Shown piece after piece: positions 8,322 through 16,839 of a stretch of DNA of 49,795 bases. The stretch covers positions 1-49,795 of the forward strand of contig NZ_JAIRAU010000053.1 in the NCBI RefSeq assembly GCF_020073745.1, read 5' to 3'. This DNA comes from Nannocystis pusilla (GTDB lineage: Bacteria; Myxococcota_A; Polyangia; Nannocystales; Nannocystaceae). Made by a program: the position numbers and the translations under genes. Under the pieces are notes generated by a model. That model did not search any database. It worked only from the letters and a program-made list of their open reading frames with translations, and was not told where the DNA came from. Position 1 is the stretch's first letter. Every line of letters begins with the position of its first letter.

Positions 8322-9374
8322 AGAGTCCATCAGGGCCGACAGCGTGGCCGGGCGGAACACCCCCCGCTCGGTGATGAACGCGCTGACCAGCTCGGCCGGG
8401 GTGACGTCGAAGGCCGGGTTGCGGGCGCCGACGCCGGCCGGGGTCATGCGGCGGCCGCCGTGGAGGTGGACCTCGTTGTGGTCGCGCTCCTCGATCGGGA
8501 TCTCCGCCCCGCTGGCGGTCGCGGGGTCGATCGTCGACCACGGCGCCGCCACGTAGAACGGGATCTGGTGGTAGCGGCACAGCACCGCCACCGTGTACGT
8601 GCCGATCTTGTTGGCCACGTCGCCGTTGCGGGCGATCCGGTCGGCGCCGACGATCGCGGCCTGGACCTCGCCGCGGGCCATCAGCGCGCCGGCCATGTTG
8701 TCGGCGATGATGTCGACCGGGATCCCGTCGTGGCGCAGCTCCCACGCGGTCAGGCGCGCGCCCTGCAGCACCGGACGCGTCTCGTCGGCGAGCACGCGGA
8801 TCTTCTTGCCGAGCGCGTGGGCGCGGCGGATGACCCCGAGCGCGGTGCCCCAGCCGGCCGTCGCCAGCGCGCCGGTGTTGCAGTGGGTCAGCACCGTGCC
8901 GACCTCGGGCAAAAGCGGCGCGCCGTGCTCGGACATCGTCAGGCACGCGCGCAGCTCGTCGTCGACGTAGCGCAGCGCCGCCGCGTGCAGGTGCCCGCGC
9001 ACGCCGGCGACCGCGAGCCCTTGCGGGCACTCGGCCAGCGCGCTGCGCATGTGGGCGATCGCGTGGAACAGGTTGACCGCGGTCGGCCGCGTCCGCGCCA
9101 GCCGCTCGAACGCCATCAGGCACGACTCGCGGAACAACCCCGCGTCGTCGGAGAAGCGCCACGACGAGGCCACCAGGCCGAGCGCCGCCGCACAGCCGAT
9201 CGCCGGGGCCCCGCGCACCGCCAGGCGCTCGATCGCCTCGGCCACCGCCTCGACGTCCTCGAGGTCGAGCCAGTCCTCGCGCTCGGGCAACGACCGCTGG
9301 TCGAGGAGGTGCAGCACCCGCCCGTCGGGGCTCAACTTGACCGGGCGGAGCATCGCGCTGGATTCGCTGCTCAT
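8319..9374 (-). CDS. mtnA: S-methyl-5-thioribose-1-phosphate isomerase
   Basis: 351 residues. It converts methylthioribose-1-phosphate to methylthioribulose-1-phosphate in methionine salvage. Family signatures are present: VRGAPAIG, RPTAVNLF, the catalytic-cysteine segment THCNTGALAT, the catalytic-aspartate segment IIADNMAGALM, and GADRIARNGDVANKIGT. The start at 9374 has a clear AGGAG about 9 bp upstream, and its ATG overlaps the gatB stop (ATGA), so translation is coupled to gatB. No other salvage gene is in the window. An in-frame upstream extension to 9491 exists but lies inside gatB and lacks family similarity. Confidence 0.95.
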   Translation of the reverse strand: MSSESSAMLRPVKLSPDGRVLHLLDQRSLPEREDWLDLEDVEAVAEAIERLAVRGAPAIGCAAALGLVASSWRFSDDAGLFRESCLMAFERLARTRPTAVNLFHAIAHMRSALAECPQGLAVAGVRGHLHAAALRYVDDELRACLTMSEHGAPLLPEVGTVLTHCNTGALATAGWGTALGVIRRAHALGKKIRVLADETRPVLQGARLTAWELRHDGIPVDIIADNMAGALMARGEVQAAIVGADRIARNGDVANKIGTYTVAVLCRYHQIPFYVAAPWSTIDPATASGAEIPIEERDHNEVHLHGGRRMTPAGVGARNPAFDVTPAELVSAFITERGVFRPATLSALMDS

Positions 9375-10831
9375 GTCGCTTCGTCTCCTGGGGGCGGGGA
9401 CTGTAACGCCACCACGAGGAGTTTGTGGACGCGCTGCGGATCGGCCCGACCTCGCAGCGCCTGCATGACCCGACCAATAAGAAACCCCCATAACGCTGCC
9501 TTTCCCGCGCGATACTGCGCGACCTGCCGCGGGTGACCGCGCAACACGCCGACGATCGCGGCCGTCAACGCCGCGTCGTCATCCTCGAGAAGCAGCCCCT
9601 CGCGGGCGGCGATCCCCCCCGGGACGCCGCCCTCCTCCACCAGGAGAGCGAGGATCTGCTTCGCCGCCGGAGCGCTGACCTCGGCGGCCTCGACCATACG
9701 CACCAGCTCCGCCAGCGCAGCGGGCGCCACCTTCGCCGTCGCCAGCGCCGCCGCCGGCACGCGCGCGAGCACCTCGACGGTGATCCAGCTGCACAGCCGC
9801 CGCGCCAGCGCCGGCCCGCGCGGGCCGAGGCTCGTCAGGGCCGCGTCGAACCAGTCGCCGAGCGCGGGCTCCTCGACCAGCAGGGCCGCCTCGGCGGGGG
9901 TCAGCCCGAGCACGCAGTAGCGCATACGTGTCCGTTCAGGCATGTCCGGAAGGTCAGCCCGGAGCGCCGCCGCGGCCGCCGCGTCGACGCGCAGCGGCGG
10001 CAGGTCCGGCTCGGGCAGCCAGCGGTATTCGAGCTCTGTCTCCTTCACGCGCATCACCTGCACCGCGGCGCGGACCGGGTCGTAGCGCAACGTCACCGGT
10101 GCGACCGGCACTCCTGCGGCAATCAGCGCCTCCTGGCGTTCGACCTCGGCCGTCACGGCCCGCTCGATGAAGTTGAACGAGTTCAAGTTCTTGATCTCGC
10201 AGCGCACGCCCGGCGCCGGGTCGCCGCGCCGCTGCAGCGAGACATTTACGTCGCAGCGCAGCGAACCATCCTCCATGGTGGCGTCGGACACACCGAGGCG
10301 GACCAGCACCGAGCGCAGCGCCCGCAGCACCCGCGCAGCCTCCGCAGCGCTGCGGATCACAGGCGCCGTCACGATCTCGACCAGCGGCGCGCCGGCCCGG
10401 TTGTAATCGAGCAACGCCCCGGCGTGCACCTTGCCGGCGTCCTCCTCGAGGTGCAGCCGCTGCAGCGCGACCGCCCGCGTCGCCCACGGCCCGGCCTCCG
10501 GGTCCGGCACCTCCAGCGCGCCGCCCGTGGCCAGCGGGCGGGTGTGCTGGGTGATTTGATAGCCCTTCGGCAGGTCGGGGTAGAAGTAGTGCTTGCGGTC
10601 CCACCCGCTTTCGTCGGCGACGTCACAGCCGAGCGCCAGCGCCAGCTTCACCGCCAGCGCCACGGCCGCCGCGTTGACACTCGGCAGCGTGCCCGGCATG
10701 CCCCAGGTGTACGGGTCGGTGGCGCAGTTGGCCTCTGCGCCAGGTCGCAAGGGACATGGCGAAAAGAGCTTGCTCGCCGTCTTCAGGCGGCAGTGCACCT
10801 CGAGCCCGATGACCGGCCGGAGCTCGCTCAT
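9371..10831 (-). CDS. gatB: Asp-tRNA(Asn)/Glu-tRNA(Gln) amidotransferase subunit B
   Basis: 486 residues, the normal GatB length. It binds misacylated Glu-tRNA(Gln) or Asp-tRNA(Asn) and activates the acyl group, while GatA supplies ammonia. Conserved features: IGLEVHCRLKTASKLF at the start, WGMPGTLPSVN, KHYFYPDLPKGYQITQ, EEDAGKVH, DYNRAGAPLVEI and MEDGSLRCDVNVS, then a helical C-terminal YqeY-like tail. The zinc-type CxxC of many GatB proteins is not obvious in the segment after KLF. Its ATG overlaps the gatA stop and its stop overlaps the mtnA start. Repeat-like DNA occurs at 9929-9955 and about 10740-10760 without disturbing conserved residues. Confidence 0.95.
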   Translation of the reverse strand: MSELRPVIGLEVHCRLKTASKLFSPCPLRPGAEANCATDPYTWGMPGTLPSVNAAAVALAVKLALALGCDVADESGWDRKHYFYPDLPKGYQITQHTRPLATGGALEVPDPEAGPWATRAVALQRLHLEEDAGKVHAGALLDYNRAGAPLVEIVTAPVIRSAAEAARVLRALRSVLVRLGVSDATMEDGSLRCDVNVSLQRRGDPAPGVRCEIKNLNSFNFIERAVTAEVERQEALIAAGVPVAPVTLRYDPVRAAVQVMRVKETELEYRWLPEPDLPPLRVDAAAAAALRADLPDMPERTRMRYCVLGLTPAEAALLVEEPALGDWFDAALTSLGPRGPALARRLCSWITVEVLARVPAAALATAKVAPAALAELVRMVEAAEVSAPAAKQILALLVEEGGVPGGIAAREGLLLEDDDAALTAAIVGVLRGHPRQVAQYRAGKAALWGFLIGRVMQALRGRADPQRVHKLLVVALQSPPPGDEAT

Positions 10832-12465
10832 GCGCCCCCCGGCCCGGCCAGGAGCCGCGCCCGCCACGGCGTCGCGGCCTCGAACGCCGCCGCGATCGCC
10901 AGGAGCCGCCCCTCGTCGAGCCGACGCCCGACGAGGTGCAGCCCGACCGGCAGCGCCGGCGCGCCCGCGGTCAGCCCCGCCGGCAGCGACAGCGCCGGCA
11001 GCCCCGCCAGGCTGGCCGCGGCGGTGAAGCGGTCGACGTCGAGGTCGGCCAGCGCGCGGGCGGCTCGGTCGCTGTCCCCGAGGACATGTCCGCGCACGCG
11101 CACGCCGGCCTCGGCGCAGGTCGGGCTGACGAGCGCGTCGCAGCTCCGCAGCGCCGCCGCGAGCCCCGCCGTCGTCGCGGCCCGCGCGGCCCGGGCCCGC
11201 GCCAGCAGCTGCGGCTGGCGCATCAACCACGCCCCGAGCACCAGCCGCCGCTTGACCTCGAGCCCGAAGCCGGCGCCGCGGGTCGCCGCCGCGGTCGCCT
11301 CGTAGCTGTCCTTCGGGACACACAGCCCGAGGCGCACGCCGTCGTAGCGGGCCAGGTTGCTGACCGCCTCGACCGCCGACAGCGCCGCGTAGGCCGCCAG
11401 CGCCTCCTCGGCCGGCGGCAGCGCGACCGCGACCAGCCGCGCCCCCGCGCCCGCGAGGGTCGTCAGCGCCGCCGCGAACACCTCGGCGACCGCCGGCTCG
11501 AGCTCCCCGAGCCCCGCCGCGTCGATCCCGAGGGTCACGCCCGCGAGCCCGTCGGCCCGCCCGCACGCCGCCATCGCCGCGTAGTCGGGCACCGCTTCAC
11601 CGAGCGAGCTGCTGTCCTCCTCGTCATGTCCCGCGAGACAGGCCAGCACGCGCGCCGCGTCGTCGACGGTCCGCGCCAGCGGCCCGACGGCGTCGAGGCT
11701 CGAGGCGAACGCGACCAGCCCCGCGCGCGACACCCGGCCCCAGGTCGGGCGCACGCCGACGAGCCCGCAGCGGGCCGCGGGTACGCGGATCGATCCGCCG
11801 GTGTCGCTGCCGACGGCCACCGCCGCCGCGCGCCCGGCCACCGCCGCCGCCCCCCCGCTCGACGAGCCCCCGGGGACGAACTCCGCCGACCACGGGTTGC
11901 GCGGACCGAGCTGTCCTGAAGGCCATGCCCCCGCCTGCGTCCGCTCCGGCGTCTCCACGCCAGACATGTCTCTCCGAGCATGCCCTCGGGGACATTCCCC
12001 ATCGGACATGCCCTCTTGCGCATGTCCCGAAGACCACATGCTGCCGCTGTCGCCGTGTGCGCCCATGCCGAACTCGTCGAGGGCGAGCTTGCCGAGCAGG
12101 ACGGCCCCGGCCGCGCGCATGCGCCGGACCTGGGCGCCGTCGTACGGCGGGACCCATCCTTCGAGGATCCGCGAGCCCGCGGCGGTCGCCACCCCGGCGG
12201 TCACGAGGCTGTCCTTCAGGCCATACGGCACCCCGGCCAGCGGCCCGAGCGGCTCGCCGCGGGCGCGGGCCGCGTCGACCGCGGCGGCCTCGGCGAGCGC
12301 CAGGTCCGGGGTCGTCCGCACGTAGGCCCGCAGGTCCGCGGCGGTCGCCTCGATCTGGGCGAGGTAAGCGCGGGCCACCTCGACCGCGGCGATCGTCCCG
12401 CCGCGCACCGCGTCGGCGAGCTCACCGGCGGTCAGCGCGACGATTCGCGCGCGGTCCGCGGTCAC
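10828..12465 (-). CDS. gatA: Asp-tRNA(Asn)/Glu-tRNA(Gln) amidotransferase subunit A, with a repeat-derived insertion
   Basis: 545 residues from GTG 12465, whose GTGA overlaps the gatC stop. GatA hydrolyses glutamine for the transamidation. Amidase-signature elements are present: GVPYGLKD (catalytic Lys), PGGSSSGGAAAVA and GSDTGGSIRVPA (Ser-cisSer-Lys triad). The family is normally about 485 residues. The excess is largely residues about 138-186, between LDEFGMG and RNPW, where GatA proteins usually have a short loop. That segment is encoded by a 14-bp palindromic array (11911-12045) and reads SSGH, EGMS, ECPRGH, RRDMS and so on. The insertion is in frame and lies next to, not within, the active-site Ser loop. 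Confidence 0.95.
   Translation of the reverse strand: MTADRARIVALTAGELADAVRGGTIAAVEVARAYLAQIEATAADLRAYVRTTPDLALAEAAAVDAARARGEPLGPLAGVPYGLKDSLVTAGVATAAGSRILEGWVPPYDGAQVRRMRAAGAVLLGKLALDEFGMGAHGDSGSMWSSGHAQEGMSDGECPRGHARRDMSGVETPERTQAGAWPSGQLGPRNPWSAEFVPGGSSSGGAAAVAGRAAAVAVGSDTGGSIRVPAARCGLVGVRPTWGRVSRAGLVAFASSLDAVGPLARTVDDAARVLACLAGHDEEDSSSLGEAVPDYAAMAACGRADGLAGVTLGIDAAGLGELEPAVAEVFAAALTTLAGAGARLVAVALPPAEEALAAYAALSAVEAVSNLARYDGVRLGLCVPKDSYEATAAATRGAGFGLEVKRRLVLGAWLMRQPQLLARARAARAATTAGLAAALRSCDALVSPTCAEAGVRVRGHVLGDSDRAARALADLDVDRFTAAASLAGLPALSLPAGLTAGAPALPVGLHLVGRRLDEGRLLAIAAAFEAATPWRARLLAGPGGA
11911..12045. repeat. 14-bp palindromic array inserted in frame in gatA
   Basis: Unit starts: CTG 11911 and ATG 11925, a degenerate stretch, then ATG/ATT at 11966, 11980, 11994, 12008 and 12022 (exact 14-bp steps), and ATG 12038 (16 bp). 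About 135 bp lie within the coding region where the protein family has a short loop. Confidence 0.85.
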
Positions 12466-12770
12466 CGCGGCCCCGCGGTGCGTGACGACCGCGACACATC
12501 CTGGGCCGCGAACCGGCCCGCACGCACCAGCCCCTCGGGCGTGGTCGACGGCACCCCGGCGAGCGCGACCGCAAGCGGCAGCGCGGGGCCCGGGACGTCC
12601 GCGCGCAAGGGCTGCTGGGGGGCGCCCGGCGCCGCCTCCGCACACCTGCCCGGCAGCTCCCGGAGGCGCGCGAGGACGGGCTCCAGCGCCCCCGAGATCG
12701 CGCATGCCTCGTCGGCATCGAGATCGACGAGGACCGCGCGTGCGAGCGCCACAGCCGCTTCAGGGTCCAT
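12462..12770 (-). CDS. gatC: Asp-tRNA(Asn)/Glu-tRNA(Gln) amidotransferase subunit C
   Basis: 102 residues from ATG 12770. GatC is a small belt protein that stabilises GatA-GatB. The expected helical start (VALARAVLVDLDADEA), the central LEPVLARLREL helix and the C-terminal PLRADVPGPAL followed by AGRFAAQDV match the GatC pattern (LREDxV...L...AP...G.F.VP). Similarity is weaker than for GatA and GatB, but position and overlap with gatA (GTGA) support the call. It heads the gatCAB-mtnA operon. The 90-bp region to the divergent lipoprotein gene probably contains both promoters. Confidence 0.85.
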   Translation of the reverse strand: MDPEAAVALARAVLVDLDADEACAISGALEPVLARLRELPGRCAEAAPGAPQQPLRADVPGPALPLAVALAGVPSTTPEGLVRAGRFAAQDVSRSSRTAGPR

Positions 12771-12860
12771 GGGGGTGCGGCAGCATACCACAGGGGTCGC
12801 GACCGACCGGTTGCCCCGCTTCCGTGACTTGGCCGCGAGGCCGCGGTAAATCTGGAACCC

Positions 12861-13823
12861 GTGACCCCTCGCCTCGTCGCCTGTCGCCGGCCCACCGCTC
12901 TGGGCCTCGTGCTCGCCGCCGCGATCGCGGCGTGCAGCGGCGTCGACGACCCGGGCGAGCTCGGCCTGGCGCCGCTGGAGGCCGGCGATTCGCCGCAGGC
13001 GCCGTCCCGCCTCGCCCAGATCCGCGTCGTCGTCCAGCCGCCCGGCGAGTTCGCCGGCGACGAGCCGGCGCTCGAGGTCGCGGCGGTGTTCGCCCAGTAC
13101 CACGGCTACGACGAGGCCGCCGCGCGCACCCGCCTCGACCTGCCGCGGCCGCTGCAGGACCGCCTGCGCCCCGGTCACTGTGCCCCGAGCGACCAGCTCG
13201 ACGAACCTGTCTCCAAGGACAATGTCTCGAAGGACAGCAGCGCCCGCGAGCTGATCCTGCTCGACGCCGGCAACCTCGGCGTCGGCATCGGCGAGGCCGC
13301 GATCGACGTCCCGCTGGCGCTGGTGCCCGACCTGGTGCCGACGATCTCCGGCGTCACGTACACCTACCTCGGCGACGCCCTCCCGGCCGGCGCCTGGCCG
13401 CCCGGCGAGCCGGCCCCGTCCGAGCTGACGATCCGCGTCGACGGCGAGGGCGAGGAGCTGCCGGCCTTCACCCTGCGCCCGCGCCTGCCCGAGCCGGCCG
13501 CGCTGTCCGGCGCGGTCGACCGCGGTCGCGACGAGCTCCGCCTCGAGTGGCGCCCCGAGGGCGACCGCGAGCCGCTGGTCCTGCGCCTCGTCCGCCTCAT
13601 CGGCGGCGAGCCCGTCGGCGAGGAGCTGACCTGCGTGGTCGCCGACGACGGCGAATTCGTCGCCGACCTCGACAAGCTGCACGCGCTCGGCCTCGACGCC
13701 GGCCCCGGCACCGCCCTGCGCGTCTCGGCCACCCGCACCGGCCGCACCCTGTTCGACGCCGGCGAATTCGTCGGCGCCGAGGCGGTGGTCGAGGTCCGCA
13801 CCGTGACCGTCCTCGGCACCTGA
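12861..13823 (+). CDS. Lipoprotein of unknown function
   Basis: 320 residues from GTG 12861. The signal peptide ends in lipobox AIAAC, so it is probably a lipidated envelope protein. The mature part is beta-rich with no recognised domain: a first segment (IRVVVQPPGEFAG), then repeated strand-like motifs (FTLRPRLPEP, ELRLEWRPEG, ALRVSATRTG). In the middle, residues about 116-127 (EPVSKDNVSKDSS) are encoded by two units of the 14-bp repeat (13205-13241), an apparent in-frame insertion. It is transcribed divergently from gatC. Confidence 0.7.
   Translation: MTPRLVACRRPTALGLVLAAAIAACSGVDDPGELGLAPLEAGDSPQAPSRLAQIRVVVQPPGEFAGDEPALEVAAVFAQYHGYDEAAARTRLDLPRPLQDRLRPGHCAPSDQLDEPVSKDNVSKDSSARELILLDAGNLGVGIGEAAIDVPLALVPDLVPTISGVTYTYLGDALPAGAWPPGEPAPSELTIRVDGEGEELPAFTLRPRLPEPAALSGAVDRGRDELRLEWRPEGDREPLVLRLVRLIGGEPVGEELTCVVADDGEFVADLDKLHALGLDAGPGTALRVSATRTGRTLFDAGEFVGAEAVVEVRTVTVLGT
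13205..13241. repeat. Two 14-bp repeat units inside a lipoprotein gene
   Basis: CTGTCT-CCAA-GGACA is followed by ATGTCT-CGAA-GGACA, a TGTCT-N4-GGACA hairpin twice in a row (spacing 15 then 14 bp), lying in frame in the coding sequence. Confidence 0.7.
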
Positions 13824-13833
13824 CGCTGGGGCC

Positions 13834-14180
13834 ATGCTCCCGGGGACATGTGCTCCGTGACATGTCACGAGGGACACGTCCCCAAGTCCGCCCTCGCGCC
13901 AGCGCCAGCCTCGCCAGGGCATGCGCTCCGGGACATGTCACGAGGGACACTTCATGACGGCCGCCGGCGCCAGCCTCGCGAGGGCATGCGCTCCGGAACA
14001 TGTCCCGGAGGACACTTCACACCCGCGTCAACGCCCGCTCGTCGGCACCCCGCTCGCGCTGGTCCGTGCCGAGGGACATGTCACGACGGACCTGTCACGA
14101 TGTCCGCCTTCACCGCCCGCGCGTCGACGCCACGCTCGCCAGTGCATGTGCTCCGGGACATGTCACGAGGGACACATGAC
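13834..14180. repeat. Long composite block of 14-bp arrays, higher-order repeat
   Basis: 14-bp steps: ATG 13834, 13848, 13862, 13876; ATG 13921, 13935, 13949; ATG 13986, 14000, 14014; ATG/CTG 14078, 14092; ATG 14146, 14160, 14174. Four of these clusters share the order ATG(C/T)GCTCCG, then GACATGTCACGAGGGACAC or a close variant, and two are also preceded by the same CCAGCCTCGC sequence. Larger units of roughly 50-65 bp have therefore been duplicated. The block occupies most of the gap after the lipoprotein stop at 13823. No gene is seen in 13824-14362. Confidence 0.85.
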
Positions 14181-14362
14181 GGCGCCCGCCTCCACCGCCC
14201 GCTTTCGCGCCGTCCCGGGAGGAGGGCGCGCCTCGGGCGAGCGCGACGGGACGCGCCCGGACACGGCGTATGGTGCCGCGACCGTTCGTCTCGACTCGTC
14301 CTCGGGCCGAGCGAACGATCGGGACCGAGCCGCGACGAGTGACGCGGCCAGCGTCGCTACGC

Positions 14363-14878
14363 CTAGCGCTCGACCTGACAGCCGGGATCGCGCACGGGTC
14401 CGTCGACCGCGGGGAACTGGCACAACAGGCGCGCGCCCGGCCGACCGACCTGCAGCTTGACCGCGGTGAACACGATCTCCGCCGGCGCGACTCGCCAGTC
14501 TGCGGCGGGACAGACCTCGACGCTGGCGAGCTCGGGCGGGCTCGTGCGCACGAAGAACGCCGCCTCGCGCCCGGCCTTGCGGGTCGCGCCCGCGCCCTTG
14601 AGCATCATCGGCAGCGCGAACCGCTGCTCCGCCTCGCCGCGCGGACTGATGCACGTGCCCGTGACCAGCCCGCGCGCCTTGACCAGCACCTGCGCCCCCT
14701 GGCCGCGCGCGCCGGCGCCCGCGAAGCTGCCGGCGGTGACGAACGTGAGGCCGTCGCTGAACACCTCGAGGTCGGAGACCCGCGGGCCCGCGCCGCCGCT
14801 GTCGCTCGCCACCGCGAACGTCGAGACCAGCGCGCCCACCAGCGCCAGCGTGGCCATCGTCACAATCAATGTACGCAT
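14363..14878 (-). CDS. Small secreted protein of unknown function
   Basis: 171 residues from ATG 14878, which has TGGAG about 6 bp upstream. In-frame starts at 14890 and 14899 are less likely. The N-terminus is a signal peptide (LIVTMATLALVGALVSTFAVAS). The mature protein has three cysteines (TGTCIS, EVCPAADW, LLCQFP) and a C-terminal DPGCQ. It has a beta-sandwich-like pattern but no family I recognise. It is probably periplasmic or extracellular. The 420 bp upstream hold scattered repeat units and no other gene. Confidence 0.65.
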   Translation of the reverse strand: MRTLIVTMATLALVGALVSTFAVASDSGGAGPRVSDLEVFSDGLTFVTAGSFAGAGARGQGAQVLVKARGLVTGTCISPRGEAEQRFALPMMLKGAGATRKAGREAAFFVRTSPPELASVEVCPAADWRVAPAEIVFTAVKLQVGRPGARLLCQFPAVDGPVRDPGCQVER

Positions 14879-15115
14879 CGGTCGCTCCATTCGTCGCAAC
14901 TAACTCTGGCCTCGCATCCGGAGCGCGACGAGTCGACGTGATCACAACCACGGACAGCCCCAGCCGCCCACGTGGGCCGGGTCGCAGCGGCCATGAGCGC
15001 TTCACCCGGACGGCGGTCGGCGACACGCCGTCGGAGCGCCGCAGTTCGGCGAGCGAGGAGTCGCCTGATCCTTGAGACATGTGAGTCCGCACGCCGCGCC
15101 GCCCGCTCTCGCGGA

Positions 15116-15330
15116 CAGGTTCCCCGGACCTTCATGCCGGCCCGCCGGGCCACCTGGCCTCGCGGACAGCCCTCACGCGACGACAAGCACCCGCCCCGCA
15201 CGACGTGCCTGGCCTCGTTCGTCCTCTCGGATGGCCTCCTCGCCGCCTCGTCTCGCCTGTCCTCTGGACAGCCTCTCACCGCGCCGCACGATCGCGGCGC
15301 GCCCGGTCTCACCTGTCCTCACGGACAGCC
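15116..15330. repeat. Scattered 14-bp repeat hairpins up to and over the murE stop
   Basis: GACAGG-type half sites occur near 15116. A CTGG-N10-ACAG pair spans 15154-15170, the hairpin TGTCC-TCT-GGACA lies at about 15258-15270, and TGTCC-TCAC-GGACA lies at 15314-15327. The last contains the murE stop codon (15319-15321) in its loop. No gene is seen between 14879 and 15318. Confidence 0.6.
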
Positions 15331-16839
15331 GCCCCGGCCCGCCCGGTCCCGCGCCAGGCGCAGCGCCGCCGCCGCCTCTTCCCGGTCGTCGAAGTGCAGC
15401 TTCTCGACCCCGACGATCTGGTAGTCCTCGTGGCCCTTGCCGGCGATCACGACCACGTCGTCGTCGGCCGCCTCGGCGATGGCGCAGGCGATCGCCGCCC
15501 GGCGGTCGACCAGCGGCACCACGCGATCGCGGCGCTCGGGCGGGACGCCGGCCAGCATCTGCTCCACGATCGCCTGCGGATCCTCGGTGCGCGGGTTGTC
15601 CGACGTGGCGTAGAAGCGGTCGGCCAGGGTGGCCGCGAACTCGCCCATCGGCGCCCGCTTGCTCGGATCGCGGTCGCCCCCGCAGCCGAGCACCACGAAC
15701 AGGCGGCCGCTGCAGGCCCGCCGCACCGCCTGCAGCGCCCGCGCCACCGCGTCGGGCGTGTGCGCGTAGTCGACCAGCACCGTCGGCCCGGACGCCTCGG
15801 CGACCGTGACCCGCTCGAGCCGCCCCGGGGCGCCGCGGCAGCTCGCCAGCGCCTCGCCGAGGACCTCGGGCCCCAGCCCCAGCCCCAGCCCCAGCCCGAT
15901 CGCCACCAGCAGGTTGTCGAGGTTGAACGCGCCGACCAGCGGCGAGCGCAGCGCGATCGGCCCGGCCGGCGTGTCGACCTGCGCTTTGAGACCTGTCTGT
16001 TCCGACATGACCGAAGAGGCGACGATCTCGGCCCCGCGTTCGCCGCCGCGGGACGCCCGCCACACCCGCGCCCCGGCCGGCGCCGCCGCCAGGAAGCGCG
16101 CCGCCGCCGGCTGGTCGTCGATCGCCGCGACCACCACCCCGCCCGGCCGCAGGTGCTCGCCCGGCAACAGGCACTTCGCCGCCAGGTAGTCCGCCATCGT
16201 CGGGTGGAAGTCGAGGTGGTCCTGCGAGAAGCTGGTCAGACCGGCCGCGTCGTAGCGCAGCGGTCGGACCCGGCCCTGCGCCAGCGCGTGCGACGACACC
16301 TCCATCACCACGTCGGTCGCCCCGCGCTCGCGGGCCCGCGCCAGCAGCTGCTGCAGCTCGAGCGGGAACGGCGTGGTGAACGCGGCCGGCTCCTCGTGGT
16401 CGCCGACCCAGTTGCCGGTGGTGCCGATGCGCGCGTGCTTGCGTCCGGCCGCGGCCAGCATCGCCGCGACCAGGAAGGTCACCGTCGTCTTGCCGTTCGT
16501 CCCGGTCACGCCCGCCAGGCGCAGGTGCTCGCCCGGCTCGCCGCAGGCGCGCGCGCACAGTCGCGGCAGCGCATCGGCGACGCTCGCCAGCTCGACCCGC
16601 GGACCCGCCGTGATGCCTCGCCCGCGCTCGACGATCACCAGCGCCGCGCCCGCCGCCAGCGCCGCGGGCACGAACGTGTGCCCGTCGTGGGCCAGCCCGG
16701 GGACCGCCACGAAGGCCGCGCCGGGGACCACTCGCCGCGAGTCGACGACCAGCGCCGCGACGGCCGTCTCGGGTCCGCAGCCGTAGAAGGACGGATCTTC
16801 GCCAGCGAGCAGGTCGCCGAGGCGCAGCGTGTCGGTCAT
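15319..16839 (-). CDS. murE: UDP-N-acetylmuramoyl-L-alanyl-D-glutamate--2,6-diaminopimelate ligase
   Basis: 506 residues from ATG 16839. It adds the third residue to the peptidoglycan precursor in the cytoplasm. Mur-ligase features: N-terminal uridine-binding region with VVDSRRVVPG, ATP loop TGTNGKTT at 112-119, EVSSHAL, the Mg-ligating histidine segment FSQDHLDFH, VLVDYAHTPDA, and the substrate motif DNPR at about 400, which selects meso-diaminopimelate over lysine. A short hexanucleotide slippage tract encodes LGLGLGLGLG near residue 315. Residues around SSVMSEQTGL are encoded by a 14-bp repeat unit (15993-16007). It stands apart from rsmH-ftsL-ftsI and murF, which lie on the same strand upstream. 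Confidence 0.95.
   Translation of the reverse strand: MTDTLRLGDLLAGEDPSFYGCGPETAVAALVVDSRRVVPGAAFVAVPGLAHDGHTFVPAALAAGAALVIVERGRGITAGPRVELASVADALPRLCARACGEPGEHLRLAGVTGTNGKTTVTFLVAAMLAAAGRKHARIGTTGNWVGDHEEPAAFTTPFPLELQQLLARARERGATDVVMEVSSHALAQGRVRPLRYDAAGLTSFSQDHLDFHPTMADYLAAKCLLPGEHLRPGGVVVAAIDDQPAAARFLAAAPAGARVWRASRGGERGAEIVASSVMSEQTGLKAQVDTPAGPIALRSPLVGAFNLDNLLVAIGLGLGLGLGPEVLGEALASCRGAPGRLERVTVAEASGPTVLVDYAHTPDAVARALQAVRRACSGRLFVVLGCGGDRDPSKRAPMGEFAATLADRFYATSDNPRTEDPQAIVEQMLAGVPPERRDRVVPLVDRRAAIACAIAEAADDDVVVIAGKGHEDYQIVGVEKLHFDDREEAAAALRLARDRAGRGGCP
15866..15897. repeat. Hexanucleotide microsatellite inside murE
   Basis: CCCAGC is repeated about four to five times in a row. On the coding strand this gives alternating Leu-Gly codons in a loop region of MurE. 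Such tracts can vary by slippage in multiples of two codons without a frameshift. Confidence 0.8.

Noticed and set aside
12207..12230. Repeat unit encoding the catalytic GLKD of GatA
   Set aside because: The DNA fits TGTCC-N4-GGCC with a following ATA, but the residues are universally conserved and the codons are simply the GC-rich choices, so this and similar single units in coding DNA may be chance.
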